This document shows, one piece after another, positions 34,864-43,924 of a stretch of 64,000 nt of DNA; within the stretch, counting starts at the first letter, position 1, and each line of letters starts with the position of its first letter. The translations under genes and the position numbers were made by a program. The stretch is from assembly GCF_020911945.1 (NCBI RefSeq), contig NZ_CP087135.1, forward strand, positions 2,840,001-2,904,000, given 5' to 3'. The stretch is from Flavobacterium galactosidilyticum (GTDB lineage Bacteria > Bacteroidota > Bacteroidia > Flavobacteriales > Flavobacteriaceae). The notes beneath the pieces were generated by a model, which did not search any database, was not told the DNA's origin, and saw only the letters and a list, made by a program, of their open reading frames with translations.

Positions 34864-34900
34864 AAAAAAGACTTGTAGAATTAATCTACAAGTCTTTTTT
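34864..34900. terminator. bidirectional terminator
   Basis: AAAAAAGACTTGTAGA (34864-34879) and TCTACAAGTCTTTTTT (34885-34900) are exact inverted copies with a 5-nt loop; T-tracts on both strands serve aguA and the convergent peptidase gene. Confidence 0.9.
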
Positions 34901-34916
34901 ATTTGAGCTCTAGAAA

Positions 34917-37184
34917 CTATTTATCTTTAGTAAATGGTACTTTTTGCCCTTCAGAAGTCAACATAGTAAATCCATTCAAACTGTCATTAAATTCAAATTT
35001 TAGACCCGCTTGTTTCGATTCGAAAGTGTTGTTCCCAATCGATTCAACTGAAAAGTTAGGATAACCAACTATTGAAACATTTAATGCTCCTCTTTTCTCA
35101 GAAAAAGTAATTTTTAATGGCGCCATTTTAGTTGAATAAACTCCCAAATAACCATCAAGAATTACATCTTTCTCAATTAATCCTTTATCTGACGTCCATG
35201 TATTATTAGCTGAATTGCTATCTGGAAGAACGCGATCTGGATCGATAGTGATGCTTTCAATTTCTTCGGTAGAATCATGTTTGAAAGACCAAGCTTTATT
35301 TTTTTGCCAAACTTCCACTGGTAAATTGACACGAGTTACTTTTCCGCTTTTGGTTTTTACATCTAAAGTAACCGGCATTGCCATTTTCTCGAAGTTTTCA
35401 ATTGAAATTACAACTCCTTGTTTTGGATCATTTTTCACGTATTTAATACTATTGATTCCTTGATCTAAACGCCAGTTGTATTGAAACCAACCTCTCCAAA
35501 ACCAACTTAAATCTTCTCCAGCCACATTCTCGATAGTTCTGAAGAAATCATCTGGAGTAGGATGTTTATATGCCCAACGCTCTATATAAGTACGTAAAGC
35601 ACGATCAAAACGCTCTTCACCTAGTACTTGCTCACGCAAAATAATCAATCCTGAGCTTGGTTTTGAATACGCTAAAACTCCAATATTAGCTTCTTTCATA
35701 TTGTCAGGAGAACTCATTATGGTTTCAAGATTCGGATTTGTATAGTAATCCGCTCTTTGATGCATATCAGCCTTTGGCTCTTTGTATTCACCATTATTAA
35801 AATCAGCTGAACTCACAGAATTTAAAAAAGTATTAAACCCTTCATCCATCCATCCAAAAACTCTTTCATTTGAACCTACGATCATAGGAAACCAGATATG
35901 ACCAAATTCATGATCAGTAACTCCCCATAAATCAGCTCCTTTAGATTCCCAACTACAAAAAACGATACCTGGGTATTCCATTCCACCTTCATTTCCTGCT
36001 ACATTTGTAGCTACTGGATACGGATATTCCAACCATCTTTTAGAATAATTTTCGATTGAGCCTTTTGTATATTCTGTCGAGCGTCCCCATGCATCGTTTC
36101 CTGCACTTTCTACTGGATAAGCTGAAAGTGCTAACGACTTTTTACCACTTGGTAAATTAATTTTAGCACCATCTAAGATAAATGCTGCAGAAGATGCCCA
36201 CGAAACATCGCGAGAGTTTTTTATCTTAAAATTCCAAGTTTTAGTAGCGTTAGTAGTGTTTTTTGACATATTAGCTACCTCTTCAGCAGTACGTATAAAA
36301 ACAGTTTTATCACTCAATTTTGCTTGTGCTAAACGCTTTTGTTCTTCAGCAGAATAAACTGCAGTAGGGTTTAACAGTTCCCCTGAACTTACTACAATGT
36401 GATTTGAAGGAGCAGTAATGCTCACATCAAAATCACCGTATCCTAAGTAAAACTCTGAAGCTCCTAAATATGGATTCGTATTCCAGCCTCTAACGTCATC
36501 ATACACGCACATTCTAGGATACCACTGAGCAATAGTAAATATTTTACCGTTTTTAGTGTCCAAAACTCCGGTTCTATCAGAACCTTCGATAGGAGATATA
36601 TATGAAAAATCGATTTTTATTGTAACAGAACCACCTTTAGATTTTAATTCTTGCGGTAGAAAAACTTGCATTCTGGTATCAGTAATAAGAAACTTAGAAT
36701 CAGTTTCTGTAGATTTTCCCTTGTTAGTACTAATCACCTTAACTGATTTTATTTTATGACCACCGTCAAAAACTTGACCTTGCGCTCCATTACGACTTCC
36801 TGAAACTGGAACAACGGCATTTCCACGAGAATCAGCTTTGAATAAATTTTGATCTAAATGCATCCAAACGAATGACATTTTATCCGGACTATTATTAGTG
36901 TAAGTAATTATTCCAGATCCTACGATTTCATTATTCGATTCATTTAATTTTGCCGCCAATTTATAATCAGCTCTGTTTTGCCAATATTCAGCACCTGGCT
37001 GGCCACTTGCAGATCTTGTTGCTGTTCCGTTTTTCGAATAAAAAAATGGTGCAAAAGCATCATGATAATCATAATTCGAAATAGGACTGATTGATCCGTT
37101 TTTTTGGGTTTGTTGTGCCCATGTAGACGTAATCCCCATTAATAAAGTCAATTGTATAATGACTCCGAAGCGAATGTTTTTCAT
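34917..37184 (-). CDS. secreted M1-family metallopeptidase
   Basis: A 755-residue gluzincin peptidase with a signal peptide (about 1-23, ending TSTWAQ). The zinc motif [14 protein letters not shown] gives HExxH, with the third ligand Glu in [11 protein letters not shown] 18-19 residues later. The exopeptidase motif is [10 protein letters not shown] rather than the usual GAMEN, a variant seen in some M1 relatives. The N-terminal beta domain covers about 55-280 and the C-terminal third is beta-rich. It is probably periplasmic or cell-surface. It stands alone; the divergent neighbour is 173 bp away. Confidence 0.9.
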   Translation of the reverse strand: MKNIRFGVIIQLTLLMGITSTWAQQTQKNGSISPISNYDYHDAFAPFFYSKNGTATRSASGQPGAEYWQNRADYKLAAKLNESNNEIVGSGIITYTNNSPDKMSFVWMHLDQNLFKADSRGNAVVPVSGSRNGAQGQVFDGGHKIKSVKVISTNKGKSTETDSKFLITDTRMQVFLPQELKSKGGSVTIKIDFSYISPIEGSDRTGVLDTKNGKIFTIAQWYPRMCVYDDVRGWNTNPYLGASEFYLGYGDFDVSITAPSNHIVVSSGELLNPTAVYSAEEQKRLAQAKLSDKTVFIRTAEEVANMSKNTTNATKTWNFKIKNSRDVSWASSAAFILDGAKINLPSGKKSLALSAYPVESAGNDAWGRSTEYTKGSIENYSKRWLEYPYPVATNVAGNEGGMEYPGIVFCSWESKGADLWGVTDHEFGHIWFPMIVGSNERVFGWMDEGFNTFLNSVSSADFNNGEYKEPKADMHQRADYYTNPNLETIMSSPDNMKEANIGVLAYSKPSSGLIILREQVLGEERFDRALRTYIERWAYKHPTPDDFFRTIENVAGEDLSWFWRGWFQYNWRLDQGINSIKYVKNDPKQGVVISIENFEKMAMPVTLDVKTKSGKVTRVNLPVEVWQKNKAWSFKHDSTEEIESITIDPDRVLPDSNSANNTWTSDKGLIEKDVILDGYLGVYSTKMAPLKITFSEKRGALNVSIVGYPNFSVESIGNNTFESKQAGLKFEFNDSLNGFTMLTSEGQKVPFTKDK

Positions 37185-37357
37185 TTTTTACTATTTTTAT
37201 AGCAAATAAATGAAAAATAAACGTAAATCTAAATTATATCCTAAGAATAGAATGTGATTTAGCAAAATTTCAAGGAATATTCAATTCTAAATAGTTTCCA
37301 TTTTGAAAAAATTTAAAATACATTTACCTATTAATAAATTCAATTGTACCAATTATT

Positions 37358-38209
37358 TTGAAGACTTCAATTAAAAATTCAATTCTTACCGCTGAAATTA
37401 AAAGTTTAGGTGCCGAGTTATGTTCCTTAAAGGACAATGATAATAAAGAATATATCTGGGAAGGTAATACTGATATTTGGGGTAAACACTCCCCTATTTT
37501 ATTCCCTATTGTGGGAACCTTAAAAAATGATACATATCATTATAATCATATTGATTTTCATTTATCGAGGCATGGTTTTGCAAGAGATATGGAGTTCAAA
37601 TTAGTAGAAAAACAGGAGAATTGTGCTGTTTTTTCATTACACTCTTCTACCGAATCACGAAAATCATATCCTTTTGAGTTTGAACTTCAAATCATTTACA
37701 CTTTAAATGACATTAGTTTAACTATTGAATATAAAGTAATTAACATCAGTGGAGTGACTTTACCATTTTCAATTGGTGGACATCCTGCTTTTGCTTTACC
37801 AAATCAATTTGAAAACTATTCGCTTGAGTTTGAAAAACAAGAATCTTTAAACTATTACCTTTTAGCAAATAATTTAATTTCGCACGAAACAAAATCATTA
37901 GAGTTAAAAGATAAAAAAGTCTCTTTGAATTATGAATTATTCAAAAATGACGCTTTGATTTTAAAGACTTTAGAATCCAATTCCTTAACTATTTTAGAAA
38001 ATAACAAACCATTTTTGAAAGTGAGTTTTGAAGATTTCCCCAACTTAGGTATTTGGACAAAAATCAATGCTCCTTTTCTTTGTATCGAACCTTGGTTTGG
38101 ATATTCTGATACCACCCAAAGTTCTGGAGATCTATTTAAAAAAGAAGGCATTATAGTTTTAGAACCAGAACAAACCTTCAAATCGCAATACCAAATTACA
38201 ATCTTATAA
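37358..38209 (+). CDS. aldose 1-epimerase family protein
   Basis: A 283-residue galactose-mutarotase-like protein. Conserved parts include EYIWEGNTDIWGKHSPILFP (about 29-48), LSRHGFARDMEF near 69-80 with a likely catalytic His, FSIGGHPAFALP near 141 with the second His, and CIEPWFGYSD near 248. The start codon is TTG at 37358; no ATG upstream keeps the frame with a family-like N-terminus. It would interconvert sugar anomers or hexose-6-phosphate anomers. A GNAT gene follows 10 bp downstream, so they are cotranscribed. Confidence 0.87.
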   Translation: MKTSIKNSILTAEIKSLGAELCSLKDNDNKEYIWEGNTDIWGKHSPILFPIVGTLKNDTYHYNHIDFHLSRHGFARDMEFKLVEKQENCAVFSLHSSTESRKSYPFEFELQIIYTLNDISLTIEYKVINISGVTLPFSIGGHPAFALPNQFENYSLEFEKQESLNYYLLANNLISHETKSLELKDKKVSLNYELFKNDALILKTLESNSLTILENNKPFLKVSFEDFPNLGIWTKINAPFLCIEPWFGYSDTTQSSGDLFKKEGIIVLEPEQTFKSQYQITIL

Positions 38210-38219
38210 TATTGAATCT

Positions 38220-38771
38220 ATGTTAGCTGTAAATTTCCATCCCTTTCACAATTTAGAAACTGAACGTTTGCTTTTAAGAAGAGTAAATAATAATGATTGT
38301 AAAGAAATTTTATCCTTGAGATCTAATCCTGAAACGATGAAATACATTCCAAGACCATTACTAAAAAATGAGGAGGATGCTTTAGCTCACATCTTGATGA
38401 TTGAGACTAAAATTCAAAATAATGAAGGTATTAATTGGGCAATTACTTTAAAAGGAAATCCAAAACTTATTGGAGTAATTGGTCACTATAGAATCCAACT
38501 AGAAAATTATCGTGCCGAAATTGGATATATGATTCTTCCTGAATTCAATGGTCTAGGTATTGTCACAGAGGCGGTAAAAGAAGTAGTGAAATACGGTTTT
38601 GAAATAATGAAACTACATTCAATTGAGGCAGTTATCGATCCTGATAATGAAGCTTCTGCTTGTGTGCTAAAAAAGAATGGCTTCGTTAAAGAAGCACATT
38701 TAAAAGAAAACGAATTTCATGATGGACGTTTTTACGATAGTGTTATTTATTCGCTTTTAAATAAGGAATAA
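38220..38771 (+). CDS. GNAT acetyltransferase, RimJ/RimL type
   Basis: A 183-residue N-acetyltransferase. The N-terminus LETERLLLRRVNNNDCKEIL and the acetyl-CoA motif region AEIGYMILPEFNGLGIVTEAV are typical of the RimJ/RimL branch, ending with ACVLKKNGFVKEA and FYDSVIYSLL. The acceptor may be a protein N-terminus or a small amine. It lies 10 bp after the aldose epimerase gene. No further clue to substrate. Confidence 0.88.
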   Translation: MLAVNFHPFHNLETERLLLRRVNNNDCKEILSLRSNPETMKYIPRPLLKNEEDALAHILMIETKIQNNEGINWAITLKGNPKLIGVIGHYRIQLENYRAEIGYMILPEFNGLGIVTEAVKEVVKYGFEIMKLHSIEAVIDPDNEASACVLKKNGFVKEAHLKENEFHDGRFYDSVIYSLLNKE

Positions 38772-38822
38772 GTAAAACTGTTAATTTAAATTTAATACTA
38801 ATAATCCCAAAACATTAATCTT

Positions 38823-38830
38823 TACATTTG
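38823..38830 (+). promoter_or_regulatory. candidate -7 box of the DUF3575 gene
   Basis: TACATTTG in TTTACATTTGCCGC, 55 bp before the ATG at 38886. No TTG at 19 bp. Confidence 0.45.
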
Positions 38831-38885
38831 CCGCTGTTTATTTTATGACTACTTAATCAGGCAAAAGTATTAGATAATCCTCTTT

Positions 38886-39437
38886 ATGAAAAAAATATTT
38901 TTACTCTCTCTCCTTCTAATTAGTGCTCTTTGTACTAGTCAAACGTACGTAAAAGTAAATGCATTGACTACTTTACTAACAGTTCCAAATGTAGCTATTG
39001 AAACTAGTATTGGACATAAATCAACTTTTCAATTTGACATCTTGGGTTCTCCTTGGAAATCTGTGAATGGAAAACCAAGAGAATTTTACACGTTTATACC
39101 TGAATATCGCTATCATTTTCAAGAAAAATATAATGGCTTTTACGCGGGCGCGCACATCGGTTTAACTTTATACAATTTCCAAAAATGGAATTATCTGAAT
39201 ACAGATCTTTATGAAAAAGGTTTAGGATACGTAGTAGGAGCTACTATTGGATATCAGAAAAAAATTAATGATCGTTTTATGCTAGACTGCTTTTTAGGTG
39301 CTGGAAATCATCAAGGGTTTTATCATGGATACAACATTAGCACTGGCGAACGCTATGAAAAAGCAAAAAATTGGAATAAAAGCGGCGAATGGATACCATA
39401 CCGCGGCGGCGTAATGATTTCTTACAAGATCAACTAG
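38886..39437 (+). CDS. DUF3575 domain secreted protein
   Basis: A 183-residue protein with a signal peptide (MKKIFLLSLLLISALCTSQ) and a series of amphipathic beta-strands such as FQFDILGSPWKSV, FYTFIPEYRYHF and GFYAGAHIGLTLYNF ending in MISYKIN, consistent with a small outer-membrane beta-barrel. DUF3575 proteins are common in Bacteroidetes, and their role is unknown. Its stop is 7 bp from the stop of the convergent VF530 gene. Confidence 0.8.
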   Translation: MKKIFLLSLLLISALCTSQTYVKVNALTTLLTVPNVAIETSIGHKSTFQFDILGSPWKSVNGKPREFYTFIPEYRYHFQEKYNGFYAGAHIGLTLYNFQKWNYLNTDLYEKGLGYVVGATIGYQKKINDRFMLDCFLGAGNHQGFYHGYNISTGERYEKAKNWNKSGEWIPYRGGVMISYKIN

Positions 39438-39444
39438 CGATACA

Positions 39445-39675
39445 CTACGTCGTAAATTTAGATAGTGATTTAATGTACAAATCTTCCACTTGCTTTCTGG
39501 CCCAATCTGTTTTGCGCAGGAAGGTTAACGAAGATCTTACACTAGGATTATCGGTAAAACATTTGATCTTAATTAATTCTCCCAGCGTGTCAAATCCGTA
39601 ATGGGCGACTAATTGCTCCACTATTTTTAGTAGTGTAATTCCGTGAAGAGGATCTTTTGATTTTGAATTTTCCAT
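39445..39675 (-). CDS. VF530 family (DUF2132) DNA-binding-like protein
   Basis: A 76-residue protein from the ATG at 39675, chosen because MENSKSKDPLHGITLLKIVE matches the family start and because a promoter box lies just four bases upstream; the frame open to 39786 is not needed. The conserved core is LVAHYGFDTLGELI, IKCFTDNPSVRSSLTFLRKT and WARKQVEDLY. VF530 proteins bind DNA in structural work on the Vibrio protein; the biological role is unclear. Confidence 0.88.
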   Translation of the reverse strand: MENSKSKDPLHGITLLKIVEQLVAHYGFDTLGELIKIKCFTDNPSVRSSLTFLRKTDWARKQVEDLYIKSLSKFTT

Positions 39676-39679
39676 TTTA

Positions 39680-39687
39680 CAAATATA
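39680..39687 (-). promoter_or_regulatory. promoter box abutting the VF530 start
   Basis: Minus strand TATATTTG, then TAAA, then the ATG. The transcript should start at or inside the start codon, so the mRNA is probably leaderless. A TTG lies 16 bp upstream of the box. Confidence 0.55.
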
Positions 39688-39724
39688 TAAAATCAAAAAA
39701 TAACAATTTTTAAAATTACTTCCA

Positions 39725-40210
39725 ATGAAAAGATATTTCTTAATAATTGCATTTTTTGTTTTGCAAACTATTTTTGGACAAAACACAACAACAACTTATT
39801 ATTTTATAAGGCATGGTGAGAAAGTAGATAATACTAAAAATCCTGATTTATCTGAAACTGGTTTTGAAAGAGCAAAAACTTGGGAAGAATTATTTTCCAA
39901 AATTAAATTTGATGCAATCTACTCTACTGATTATAAAAGAACACTCCAAACTGTTGTACCTACAGCTAAAAGCCAAAAACGTAGCATTACAAAATACGAT
40001 CCTAAAACTATCAATATTGAATCTTTCAAAAAGGAAAATGTAGGTAATAAAGTTTTAATTGTAGGTCATAGTAACACAATCCCTAATTTTGTAAATGCAA
40101 TGGTAAATCAAAGTATTTATCCTGAAATTGATGATTTAACTTTTGGAAATCTTTATATTGTGACGCTAATTGACGACATTGTCAGTCATCAATTATTAAA
40201 ATTACGCTAG
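39725..40210 (+). CDS. secreted histidine phosphatase (phosphoglycerate mutase fold)
   Basis: A 161-residue protein with a signal peptide ([19 protein letters not shown]). The catalytic motif [12 protein letters not shown] is near residue 26 and the second His is in [14 protein letters not shown] near residue 113; [14 protein letters not shown] carries the conserved Arg. It should act on phosphoesters in the periplasm; the substrate is not evident. It is divergent from the VF530 gene by 49 bp. Confidence 0.87.
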   Translation: MKRYFLIIAFFVLQTIFGQNTTTTYYFIRHGEKVDNTKNPDLSETGFERAKTWEELFSKIKFDAIYSTDYKRTLQTVVPTAKSQKRSITKYDPKTINIESFKKENVGNKVLIVGHSNTIPNFVNAMVNQSIYPEIDDLTFGNLYIVTLIDDIVSHQLLKLR

Positions 40211-40268
40211 AACGCACGTTCCTAAATCTAATTATTATCCATTATTACCAATCTTTTCTTTTTTATCA

Positions 40269-40276
40269 TACCTTTG
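40269..40276 (+). promoter_or_regulatory. promoter box of smpB
   Basis: TACCTTTG followed by CACCACT and the smpB ATG at 40284. The close spacing predicts a nearly leaderless mRNA. The TTTGCACCA context is shared with the box at 15906. Confidence 0.6.
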
Positions 40277-40283
40277 CACCACT

Positions 40284-40736
40284 ATGCTAAAAACAATAAA
40301 TATATTCAATAAAAGAGCCAAATTCGACTATGAAATAATCGAAACATTTACTGCTGGAATAGTTTTAGCCGGCACCGAAATAAAATCGATTCGATTAGGA
40401 AAAGCTAATATCACGGAGAGTTTCTGTGAATTTAGTAATAATGAACTCTTTGCTATCAATACTTATATTGAGGAATATACTTTTGGTAATCAATTCAACC
40501 ATAAAGCCAGAAGCGAACGTAAATTACTTTTAAATAAAAAAGAATTAAAAGGTTTACTCAAAAGTGTACAAGCAAAAGGATTGACGATAGTTCCTTTAAA
40601 ATTGTTTACTAATGAAAAAGGACTAGCAAAACTACAAATTGGGCTTTGTAAAGGAAAGAAAACGTATGACAAACGTGAATCTTTGAAAGAACAAGACACT
40701 AAAAGAGATCTTGATAGAATAAAAAAATCATTTTAA
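40284..40736 (+). CDS. smpB: SsrA-binding protein
   Basis: Binds tmRNA and brings it to stalled ribosomes for trans-translation. The 150-residue protein has the SmpB core: [37 protein letters not shown], the [16 protein letters not shown] segment and [20 protein letters not shown], with a short C-terminal tail [11 protein letters not shown] that enters the ribosome. No ssrA gene is next to it in this window. A dyad-rich gap of 84 bp leads to the Fic gene. Confidence 0.97.
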   Translation: MLKTINIFNKRAKFDYEIIETFTAGIVLAGTEIKSIRLGKANITESFCEFSNNELFAINTYIEEYTFGNQFNHKARSERKLLLNKKELKGLLKSVQAKGLTIVPLKLFTNEKGLAKLQIGLCKGKKTYDKRESLKEQDTKRDLDRIKKSF

Positions 40737-40768
40737 AAATTGGTAAAATATTTTAATGTGTTTTTTTT

Positions 40769-40800
40769 GTCATTATAAAATGACTAAATCTGTCACGACA
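40769..40800 (+). promoter_or_regulatory. two palindromes upstream of the XRE-Fic gene
   Basis: GTCATTATAAAATGAC (40769-40784) and TGTCACGACA (40791-40800) share a TGTCA half-site and end 20 bp before the ATG. They are plausible operators for the helix-turn-helix domain of the same gene product. Inference from position only. Confidence 0.45.
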
Positions 40801-40820
40801 TTTTAAATCAACCTCTAAAT

Positions 40821-41870
40821 ATGAAAACACTTCTTAAAAATGGCAGAGACCAAAAAGGTCTCAAAACCAGAGAAGTGGCGCAACTTTTAGGTATTGACCA
40901 AGCTTTGATAAGTAAATTTGAAAGTGGCGCTAGAAAACCTACACGAGAACAAGTTATCAAACTAGCTTCATTGTTAGAAATAGATTTAGAAACAATGATG
41001 GTCGCTTGGCTTAAAGAAAAAATTCTTTATGAAATTGGTCAAGATGAATTTGCATTAAAAGCTTTATTAGTTGCCGAACAAGAAATTCGATACCAAAGGA
41101 AGTCAACTACTAAAACATTATCCGAAGCATTACAGAAAATTTTGGCCGAAATAGATGTTTTAAAAACAAAACTAGATACATTTCGTCAGTATGAAAGCAC
41201 TAGCATTACTCAAGCATTAGAACTAGAATATACTTTTGAAAGCAATCGTTTTGAAGGAAACACGCTGACGCTTCGTGAAACGGATTTGGTTATCAATGAA
41301 GGTGTAACGATTTCTGGAAAAAGCATGCGAGAACATCTGGAAGCAATTAATCATCAAGAAGCTATAGCTTTTATCAAAGATTTGGCTCAAAAAAACACGC
41401 CACTAGATGAGCGCGAAGTTTTATCGATTCATAATTTAATATTGAGAGGGATTCATCCTCAAAATGCCGGACGCTATCGAAAAGTGCAAGTGATTTTAAA
41501 AGGAAGTACCTACATGCCGCCACAACCTCATATGGTTGCTAAGGAAATGGAAGATTTTTTTATTTGGTATGAAACAAACAAAAATAAAATTCATCCTATT
41601 GTTTTAGCTGCTGAAATGCACGAGCGTTTAGTTACAATTCATCCATTTATTGATGGAAACGGACGAACTTCTCAATTAGTGATGAATTTGATTTTATTGC
41701 AAAATGGCTACATAATTGCTAATATCAAAGGTGATTATGAAAATAGAATGCAGTACTATCAATCACTTGAAACTGCACAAACCAAAAACAACAAAGAAGA
41801 TTTTATTATTTTTATAGCGCAAACAGAAAAAGAAAGTTTAGAGCATTACATTGAGATTATTGGACAATAA
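40821..41870 (+). CDS. Fic family AMP-transferase with N-terminal XRE helix-turn-helix
   Basis: A 349-residue protein. Residues 5-60 form an XRE-type DNA-binding domain (KTREVAQLLGIDQALISKFE). The Fic domain follows, with the inhibitory motif SNRFEG (S141-G146, Glu145) before it and the active site HPFIDGNGRTSQ starting at His274. The motif position makes it a class II, self-inhibited Fic, which usually transfers AMP to Ser, Thr or Tyr of a target protein. The final residue of the motif is Gln rather than Arg. DNA binding and Fic in one chain suggest self-regulation. Confidence 0.9.
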   Translation: MKTLLKNGRDQKGLKTREVAQLLGIDQALISKFESGARKPTREQVIKLASLLEIDLETMMVAWLKEKILYEIGQDEFALKALLVAEQEIRYQRKSTTKTLSEALQKILAEIDVLKTKLDTFRQYESTSITQALELEYTFESNRFEGNTLTLRETDLVINEGVTISGKSMREHLEAINHQEAIAFIKDLAQKNTPLDEREVLSIHNLILRGIHPQNAGRYRKVQVILKGSTYMPPQPHMVAKEMEDFFIWYETNKNKIHPIVLAAEMHERLVTIHPFIDGNGRTSQLVMNLILLQNGYIIANIKGDYENRMQYYQSLETAQTKNNKEDFIIFIAQTEKESLEHYIEIIGQ

Positions 41871-41970
41871 AAATCATATTTTACTTCTATAGTGTTTCAG
41901 TAGTTCAAGGCATTTACTTATTAAAAGTTAGATAGGAATTTCACAAATTACCACGAATAACATTTCCTTT

Positions 41971-42012
41971 TAATTACACAAATTCTTATGAAATAGAGAA
42001 TTCGTGTAATTA
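41971..42012. repeat. palindromic intergenic repeat
   Basis: AATTACACAAATTCT (41972-41986) and AGAATTCGTGTAATT (41997-42011) are inverted copies with one mismatch, 10-nt loop, and an added outer T-A pair. The phrase AATTTGTGTAATTAGTG repeats nearby at 42032-42048. Similar phrases are, from memory, spread in Flavobacterium intergenic regions. It separates convergent genes. Confidence 0.65.
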
Positions 42013-42093
42013 TTTTATTTCTTAAAGTTTTTAATTTGTGTAATTAGTGTCGAAAAAATTTAAAAACCAACCCTTGAAAAAGCTATGATATTC

Positions 42094-42735
42094 TTAATTT
42101 TTATCTTCTAATAAGGGAACGAATCGAAACTCTCCAAATTCATGTTTCTCAAATTGAGTTTCATTAACTCGAATAAGTAACGTCATAATTTGAACATCCT
42201 CACCAAGAGGGATTACGAGTCTTCCTCCTACTTTAAGCTGCGCCATCAATGGCTGCGGAATGAATGGAGCTCCCGCTGTAACAATGATACTGTCAAATGG
42301 AGCATGGTTTGGCAATCCTTTATAACCATCCCCAAAAGAAAGATGTTTAGGACGAATATTTAGTTTTGGGAATAAATTCGAGGTTTTCTTGAACAATTCA
42401 TTTTGTCGCTCAATACTATAGACTTTAGCGCCCATACTACATAAAACCGCCGTTTGATAACCAGAACCAGTTCCTATTTCTAATATTTTATGCTCTTTTT
42501 TTACTTCTAATAATTGGGACTGAAAGGCAACGGTGTAAGGTTGCGATATTGTTTGACCAGCTCCAATAGGAAACGCTTTGTCTTGATATGCGTAATCTTC
42601 AAAACTAGAATTCAAAAACAAGTGCCTTGGTACTTTTTTTATTGCATCCAAAACACTTTTATCAGTAATTCCTTTTTGCTCTAAAACGTTTACTAATTGA
42701 TTGCGAAGTCCTTGATGTTTGGCTGTATCTTTCAA
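42094..42735 (-). CDS. pcm: protein-L-isoaspartate O-methyltransferase
   Basis: Repairs isomerised aspartate in aged proteins using S-adenosylmethionine. I start it at the TTG at 42735 (213 residues, beginning with the encoded LKDTAKHQGLRNQLV), which fits the family; an ATG at 42780 would give 228 residues with an odd N-terminus. Motifs: FPIGAGQTISQPYTVAFQ, the SAM-binding LEIGTGSGYQTAVL, FDSIIVTAGAP and GGRLVIPLGE. It is alone on the minus strand. Confidence 0.93.
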   Translation of the reverse strand: MKDTAKHQGLRNQLVNVLEQKGITDKSVLDAIKKVPRHLFLNSSFEDYAYQDKAFPIGAGQTISQPYTVAFQSQLLEVKKEHKILEIGTGSGYQTAVLCSMGAKVYSIERQNELFKKTSNLFPKLNIRPKHLSFGDGYKGLPNHAPFDSIIVTAGAPFIPQPLMAQLKVGGRLVIPLGEDVQIMTLLIRVNETQFEKHEFGEFRFVPLLEDKN

Positions 42736-42865
42736 AATTAAATATTGTTTTTTTGGTAAAAATAGAGGGAATAAAAACAAAAAACAAGTGCAAAATTCCT
42801 AATCAAATTATTATAAATTAAATGGATTTTGAGGCTTTAGTAAATGGAATTTTAATTTTAATTGC

Positions 42866-42873
42866 TATTTTTG
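42866..42873 (+). promoter_or_regulatory. candidate -7 box of the Gfo/Idh gene
   Basis: TATTTTTG, 16 bp before the ATG at 42890. No good TTG at 19 bp. Confidence 0.5.
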
Positions 42874-42889
42874 TAGAAAGAACATCATT

Positions 42890-43855
42890 ATGCTAAAAAT
42901 TGGAGTATTAGGTGCTGGGCACTTAGGAAAAATACATTTGCGTTTACTACAACAATCTGAAAAATACGAATTAGTCGGTTTTTATGACCCAAATCAGGAG
43001 CATGCTGAAAAAGTTGCTAAAGAATTTGGCTATAAACATTTTAGTACAATCGCCACTCTTATACATGCAGTTGATGTTATTGATATTGTTACCCCTACTC
43101 TTTCTCACTACAAATGTGCTAAAGTTGCTATCAAATCTGGCAAGCATGTTTTTATAGAAAAACCAATTTCAAACACGGTAGAAGAAGCTGATGAAATCAT
43201 TGCATTAGCAAACGAATATAACATTAAAGGTCAAGTGGGGCACGTAGAACGCTTCAATCCAGCATTTATAGCTACAAAAAACATGATCGAAAACCCCATG
43301 TTTATTGAAACTCATCGTCTGGCTGAATTCAATCCTCGTGGTACTGATGTACCGGTAGTGCTAGATTTGATGATTCATGATATTGATGCTATTTTAAGTG
43401 TTGTACAATCTAAAGTGAAAAATATTAACGCAAGTGGTGTGTCTGTTATTAGTGATACTCCAGATATTGCAAATGCTCGAATTGAATTTGAAAATGGTTG
43501 TGTAGCCAATTTGACAGCTAGTAGAATTTCGATGAAAAACATGCGTAAATCTCGTTTTTTCCAGAAAGATGCTTACATATCTGTTGATTTCCTCGAAAAG
43601 AAATGTGAAGTGGTAAAAATGAAAGATGCGCCGGAAGTTCCTGGTGATTTTGATATGATTTTACAAAATGCAGAAGGTGTAAAAAAGCAAATCTATTTCT
43701 CCAATCCAGATGTAGAACAAAACAATGCAATTCTTGACGAATTAGAATCTTTTGCAGATGCCATAATCAATGATACAGAACCTGTTGTAACATTAGAACA
43801 AGCAACTGAAGCACTAAGAGTGGCTTATCAAATTATTGATTGTTTTAAAAAATAA
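42890..43855 (+). CDS. Gfo/Idh/MocA family oxidoreductase
   Basis: A 321-residue NAD(P)-dependent dehydrogenase. The Rossmann motif GVLGAGHLGKIHLRLL is at residues 4-19; GKHVFIEKPISNTVEEAD has the catalytic Lys near 95, and DLMIHDIDAIL near 162 is the typical substrate His region. The substrate is probably a sugar or inositol derivative; it cannot be decided. A 3-hydroxyacyl-CoA dehydrogenase gene follows 69 bp later. Confidence 0.9.
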   Translation: MLKIGVLGAGHLGKIHLRLLQQSEKYELVGFYDPNQEHAEKVAKEFGYKHFSTIATLIHAVDVIDIVTPTLSHYKCAKVAIKSGKHVFIEKPISNTVEEADEIIALANEYNIKGQVGHVERFNPAFIATKNMIENPMFIETHRLAEFNPRGTDVPVVLDLMIHDIDAILSVVQSKVKNINASGVSVISDTPDIANARIEFENGCVANLTASRISMKNMRKSRFFQKDAYISVDFLEKKCEVVKMKDAPEVPGDFDMILQNAEGVKKQIYFSNPDVEQNNAILDELESFADAIINDTEPVVTLEQATEALRVAYQIIDCFKK

Positions 43856-43924
43856 ATAGATAACTATAGAAATTTAGTGCACTCCAGTTTAAAATGTTGA
43901 ACATTGAATCATAAAAAATAAATA

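Noticed and set aside
39676..39786. N-terminal extension of the VF530 protein
   Set aside because: It would contain the promoter box and overlap the divergent phosphatase gene; the family starts at the ATG at 39675.
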